Assembly (NCBI GenBank): GCA_002633005.1
Contig: NMRA01000147.1
Coordinates: forward strand, 126,001 to 190,000
Direction: 5' to 3'
From: Phoronis australis
Lineage: Eukaryota > Phoronida > Phoronidae
Length of the DNA: 64,000 bases
The notes below the pieces were generated by a model. The model had not been told where the DNA came from. It did no database searches and saw nothing but the letters and a program-made list of their open reading frames with translations. The position numbers were made by a program, and so were the translations under genes. Below are positions 63,001-64,000 of the stretch, piece by piece; the stretch's first letter is position 1, and each line of letters opens with the position of its first letter.

Positions 63001-63727
63001 AAGCATTGCAATAAGCTGGGGAAAAACAGGAAATGTTTGCCTAACTCTACTATTAACTTGGAATATCTTGTTTTAAACAATGGCTAGTGTTTAGTGTTTT
63101 GATTTATACTTTGCGACGGCACCAAGAAATCCAAGTCATGAAATAAGACACTTCTTGTTTTCTATGGTTATACTGACAGAAGCAGGAGCTGAAAGTGTTA
63201 TTCTTGGTTTAATAAACCTCATGACTTTATTCTTACTACATCTTTACTTTGAATTCAGCCAAATTTGACCGAACCCACCAGTGCTTAATGTTACACTAAA
63301 TTTGTATTCATTATCTCTGACAGTAAGAAATGCTCAACAAGCAATACAAAACCATTAAAAATACATTTCTAGTTACACAATAAACACATTGGTGTTCTTA
63401 AAAATTGGCAGATTTGTAAGCACAGTATACTGATGACACAACGTATCGGATATGGATTTAAGCCTCTTCTTAAAAGTAGCATCTTTTACACTGAGGCATT
63501 TTCAATTTAATTCAATGTTCATGACAATCAGACATAAATTATTCATTAATAAAAAACACTTTGTCTAGTAAGTATCTACCAGTGTCCACACTCTGGTAAA
63601 ATACTCTTAAGATTTAAATTGAAATAAACAAGTATACACAAGACAAATCACCTGATGTTTCCTTGGGTAGAACTCTTTGGAGACATACCACAGCTCAACT
63701 GTGTCCATCACCTGGCAGAAGAGGGCG
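47780..63727 (-). CDS. TBC1D5: TBC1 domain family member 5, 3' part of gene (ten exons)
   Basis: Rab GTPase-activating protein that in animals binds the retromer subunit VPS29, acts on Rab7 and links endosomes to autophagy. Seen here: ten minus-strand exons (63652-63727, 61959-62134, 60574-60716, 59759-59865, 57176-57281, 56760-56906, 56205-56425, 51870-51972, 51406-51485, 47780-48079), all with GT/AG borders and consistent phases, giving about 486 codons up to a TGA. The family is identified by RLLFGRELPMQDLLAVWDAI in the TBC domain end, LQGKLNDIS-type coiled segment near the C-terminus and ILKGTLKF in the last exon. The N-terminal half, with the catalytic arginine and glutamine fingers of the TBC domain, lies beyond the right edge. 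The middle exons (57.3-54.3 kb) encode a low-complexity Ser/Lys/Pro-rich linker. Two exons are duplicated in the assembly. Identification is confident; the exact borders are from reading splice consensus, not transcripts. Confidence 0.93.
48344..49892. repeat. assembly-level duplication beside N 49243
   Basis: 48344-49002 and 49244-49892 are nearly identical (few substitutions, one small deletion). Copy 2 begins right after the N. After the shared part the two flanks differ: copy 1 goes into 240 bp of unrelated sequence up to the N, copy 2 continues as the transposon. Confidence 0.75.
48662..50160. mobile_element. diverged relative of the 1.43 kb element, opposite orientation
   Basis: A degraded end (gaatacgtcatagcatcacc) at about 48665 and the block around the gttgaaacccgg string match the reverse complement of 53.6-53.74 kb. 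After the allelic duplication the match resumes at 49570 and runs to about 50150 (for example acagtttcgactcaa and ttgtcacgtgacgtttgttt). The far end is not found. The assembly duplication at 49243 splits it. Confidence 0.55.
51406..51485 (-). CDS. TBC1D5: TBC1D5 exon (C-terminal helical segment)
   Basis: 80 bp, acceptor ttttag, donor GTGACT, phase 1 to phase 0. Encodes DKLQTVALRQIVENEDEILL followed by ALAGLKQ. The family has DQILVSLAGLKQ at the same place. Confidence 0.92.
51870..51972 (-). CDS. TBC1D5: TBC1D5 exon (C-terminal helical segment)
   Basis: 103 bp, acceptor ttacag, donor GTGAGT, phase 0 to phase 1. Encodes ELRHAQTETSALQGKLNDIS and MHQYCATKLDVHI. It matches the conserved C-terminal helical block of TBC1D5 (LQGQLNDLDAM and YCAKVMDTHL in the human protein). 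Confidence 0.92.
52315..53744. mobile_element. 1.43 kb inverted-repeat DNA transposon, non-autonomous
   Basis: Left end accgtattcgccgtaataa, right end its inverted match with one change (Gcc to Tcg) after which the ends continue to pair loosely over about 60 bp with C-rich blocks. Flanked by AGT on both sides (52312-52314, 53745-53747), suggesting a 3-bp target duplication. No convincing coding region inside. Inserted in an older dispersed repeat whose halves lie at 52225-52314 and 53745-54180. Superfamily not assigned. Confidence 0.7.
53745..54180. repeat. old dispersed repeat, reverse copy, interrupted
   Basis: Reverse complement contains atgtccagatttggctaact and tttctgaaatgttccac. The other half lies at 52225-52314 on the far side of the 1.43 kb transposon, so the transposon is younger than this repeat. 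Confidence 0.55.
54282..54502 (-). CDS. TBC1D5: TBC1D5 linker exon, copy 1 (duplicate)
   Basis: Same 221-bp exon as 56205-56425. Either copy would join correctly to the exon at 51870-51972 (phase 0), so in a real transcript only one pair is expected. Which haplotype belongs to the primary sequence cannot be told from here. Confidence 0.6.
54837..54983 (-). CDS. TBC1D5: TBC1D5 linker exon, copy 1 (duplicate)
   Basis: Same 147-bp exon as 56760-56906 with the same translation. It lies in the left copy of the roughly 1.9 kb duplication whose copies meet at the N at 55080. If this duplication were real and both copies were spliced in, this exon would follow a phase 0 exon while needing phase 1, so the frame would be lost. 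Confidence 0.6.
55081..55707. mobile_element. 3' part of the same element, second allele copy
   Basis: Near-identical to 53094-53744, ending in the same inverted-repeat end. It begins exactly at the N at 55080, so the missing 5' part reflects a contig end, not a real truncation. Confidence 0.75.
56205..56425 (-). CDS. TBC1D5: TBC1D5 linker exon, copy 2
   Basis: 221 bp, acceptor attaag, donor GTAAGT, phase 1 to phase 0. Encodes DEVPTSRKGSTASEPGFEV, then LSANSIARMDTSRDKLKILE and a basic end (PSRKSKHKKGSN). Low-complexity regulatory linker with many Ser and Lys. Protein identical to the copy at 54282-54502. Confidence 0.85.
56760..56906 (-). CDS. TBC1D5: TBC1D5 linker exon, copy 2
   Basis: 147 bp, acceptor ctctgtgcag, donor GTAGGT, phase 1 to phase 1. 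Encodes KYKPNPVISGLATLTRRIKV and a Ser/Thr-rich tail (SPSRDTATDSQMSKSTSEP). Same protein as the copy at 54837-54983. This copy sits directly downstream of the 57176-57281 exon. Confidence 0.85.
57176..57281 (-). CDS. TBC1D5: TBC1D5 exon (linker)
   Basis: 106 bp, acceptor gtaacag, donor GTAATT, phase 0 to phase 1. Encodes AYPKPPLYTFKRKLPEWGIV followed by a Lys-rich stretch (GMKKAEDKANKSEKT). Corresponds in position to the less conserved region after the TBC domain. Assigned by phase and position, with little sequence match to the vertebrate protein. Confidence 0.85.
58300..58760. repeat. old dispersed repeat, copy in TBC1D5 intron
   Basis: Carries atttcaaatttggccaactt, aattttgcatgaagagcta and ggtatttggctaaagac in the same order as 20640-21190. 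Confidence 0.5.
59113..59768. repeat. assembly-level 300 bp duplication beside N 59413
   Basis: 59113-59412 and 59469-59768 match with about two mismatches. Copy 1 ends exactly at the N, carrying the last 10 bp and donor of a TBC1D5 exon. A 56-bp segment lies between the N and copy 2. Confidence 0.8.
59759..59865 (-). CDS. TBC1D5: TBC1D5 exon (post-TBC helices)
   Basis: 107 bp, acceptor tttcag, donor GTAAGT. Reads LSSDYPTCLHILMRYPPVCD then VNNIIQRALYLREPN, in line with the family's segment after the TBC domain. The last 10 bp of this exon and its donor recur at 59403-59412, immediately before an N, as part of an assembly-level duplication. Confidence 0.93.
60574..60716 (-). CDS. TBC1D5: TBC1D5 exon (end of TBC domain)
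   Basis: 143 bp, acceptor tttacag. RWVRLLFGRELPMQDLLAVW is the diagnostic C-terminal TBC block, followed by DYLFVSMLMYIRD. Three overlapping GT sites follow the Asp codon (repeated GTGTGT). Only the third, GTGAGT, keeps the next exon in frame and gives RDVLLSSDYPTC; it is also the strongest consensus. Confidence 0.95.
60717..61958. other. TBC1D5 intron
   Basis: Contains the tRNA-like segment at 61.5 kb and a short CG-richer stretch (61190-61390) where ccctgctgcg occurs twice; no gene. Confidence 0.6.
61465..61530 (-). repeat. tRNA-like segment (SINE head candidate)
   Basis: Minus strand reads ttagctcagtggcag, a good A box, then about 30 bp later gtagattggattccgc, a degenerate B box. No clean cloverleaf acceptor stem, so a tRNA-derived SINE or old tRNA pseudogene is more likely than a tRNA gene. 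Confidence 0.4.
61959..62134 (-). CDS. TBC1D5: TBC1D5 exon (TBC domain)
   Basis: 176 bp, acceptor cctag and donor GTAAGT. It begins in phase 0 and leaves two bases (AT) for the next exon. Contains NAIVTKLTRIQDYILKKYD and ELYMHLERLDIAPQIYG, the helix pair just before the final TBC helices; both are strongly family-like. A second AG four bases into the exon would break the frame, so the upstream acceptor was chosen. Confidence 0.93.
63652..63727 (-). CDS. TBC1D5: TBC1D5 exon (inside TBC domain)
   Basis: 76 bp between a ttgtag acceptor and a GTGATT donor. It starts with the third base of a codon and ends on a codon boundary. Translation is ALFCQVMDTVELWYVSKEFY, matching the family segment that follows the catalytic part of the TBC domain (human equivalent has AMFSQLMETAEPWF). 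It is the most 5' TBC1D5 exon I see in the window; about 270 bp remain to the right edge with nothing recognisable. Confidence 0.85.
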
Positions 63728-64000
63728 CTACAAGCAGATCCATTACATGGAGAAAACAAGGAACAATGGTGGGTGCATGTAACAGCTATTACATTTAGGG
63801 ATAAAAACATTGAAACGAGAGCAAATAAACTTATGAGGCGATGTGCATTTCTCAATTTCCAGGATTACAGTATGGTTTAAGTGGAAGTTACTGACTGCTT
63901 CCATCACTTTGAGCTTGGATGAGGGTACATTACGGCATTCTCCCGTTCAGTGACTTTACAAGACGTAGAGGATTGTGAGCGTGTGATAACATCTAGCTCC

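Noticed and set aside
1-64000. Prokaryotic features (operons, CRISPR, phage, IS elements)
   Set aside because: No long unspliced genes, no regularly spaced repeats, and clear GT/AG introns throughout.

Overview
This window is animal nuclear DNA, most likely from a marine invertebrate. Coding is in short exons on the minus strand with GT/AG borders and long AT-rich introns; nothing looks like an operon, a CRISPR array or a prokaryotic gene. The species cannot be fixed from the sequence. The assembly mixes alleles: four single-base Ns and one 573-base N run occur, and three of the four single Ns sit at the edges of near-identical repeats.

Right third (47.8-63.7 kb, minus strand): the 3' part of a TBC1D5 gene (Rab GTPase-activating protein of the retromer/autophagy pathway). 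Ten exons join in one reading frame, from the second half of the TBC domain to the stop codon. Two of them are present twice (54.3-55.0 and 56.2-56.9 kb) because about 1.9 kb is repeated on either side of the N at 55,080. Splicing in both copies would break the frame, so I read this as two haplotypes laid end to end. A smaller repeat around 59.4 kb looks the same. The repeat around 49.2 kb is partial, with flanks that differ, so it is less certain.

Middle (18.9-44 kb, minus strand): an exon at 18.9-19.1 kb encodes the conserved N-terminal block of TRAK/Milton kinesin-adaptor proteins. The exon at 22.5 kb joins it in frame and ends with residues that also resemble the TRAK2 N-terminus. Further candidate exons continue in matching phase at 26.7, 27.3 and 30.8 kb. 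A separate phase-matched chain of six exons at 33.2-38.6 kb encodes about 170 residues that I do not recognise. Whether these belong to a longer TRAK N-terminus or to another gene is open.

Left part (1-18.9 kb): mostly AT-rich intron or intergenic DNA with ancient repeats. It holds a possible two-exon gene for a roughly 90-residue tail-anchored membrane protein (7.8-8.5 kb), a tyrosine-rich exon at 11.7 kb and two weak exon candidates near 1-1.7 kb. No coiled-coil TRAK exons were found.

Mobile DNA: a 1.2 kb transposon with about 230-bp terminal inverted repeats, TTAA flanks and a broken THAP-domain gene (38.7-39.9 kb); a 1.43 kb inverted-repeat element nested in an older repeat (52.3-53.7 kb) with a diverged relative in the opposite direction (48.7-50.2 kb); a two-copy MITE family (29.2 and 35.9 kb); a foldback element with a hammerhead-like motif (5.1-5.5 kb); several minisatellites and tRNA-like segments.
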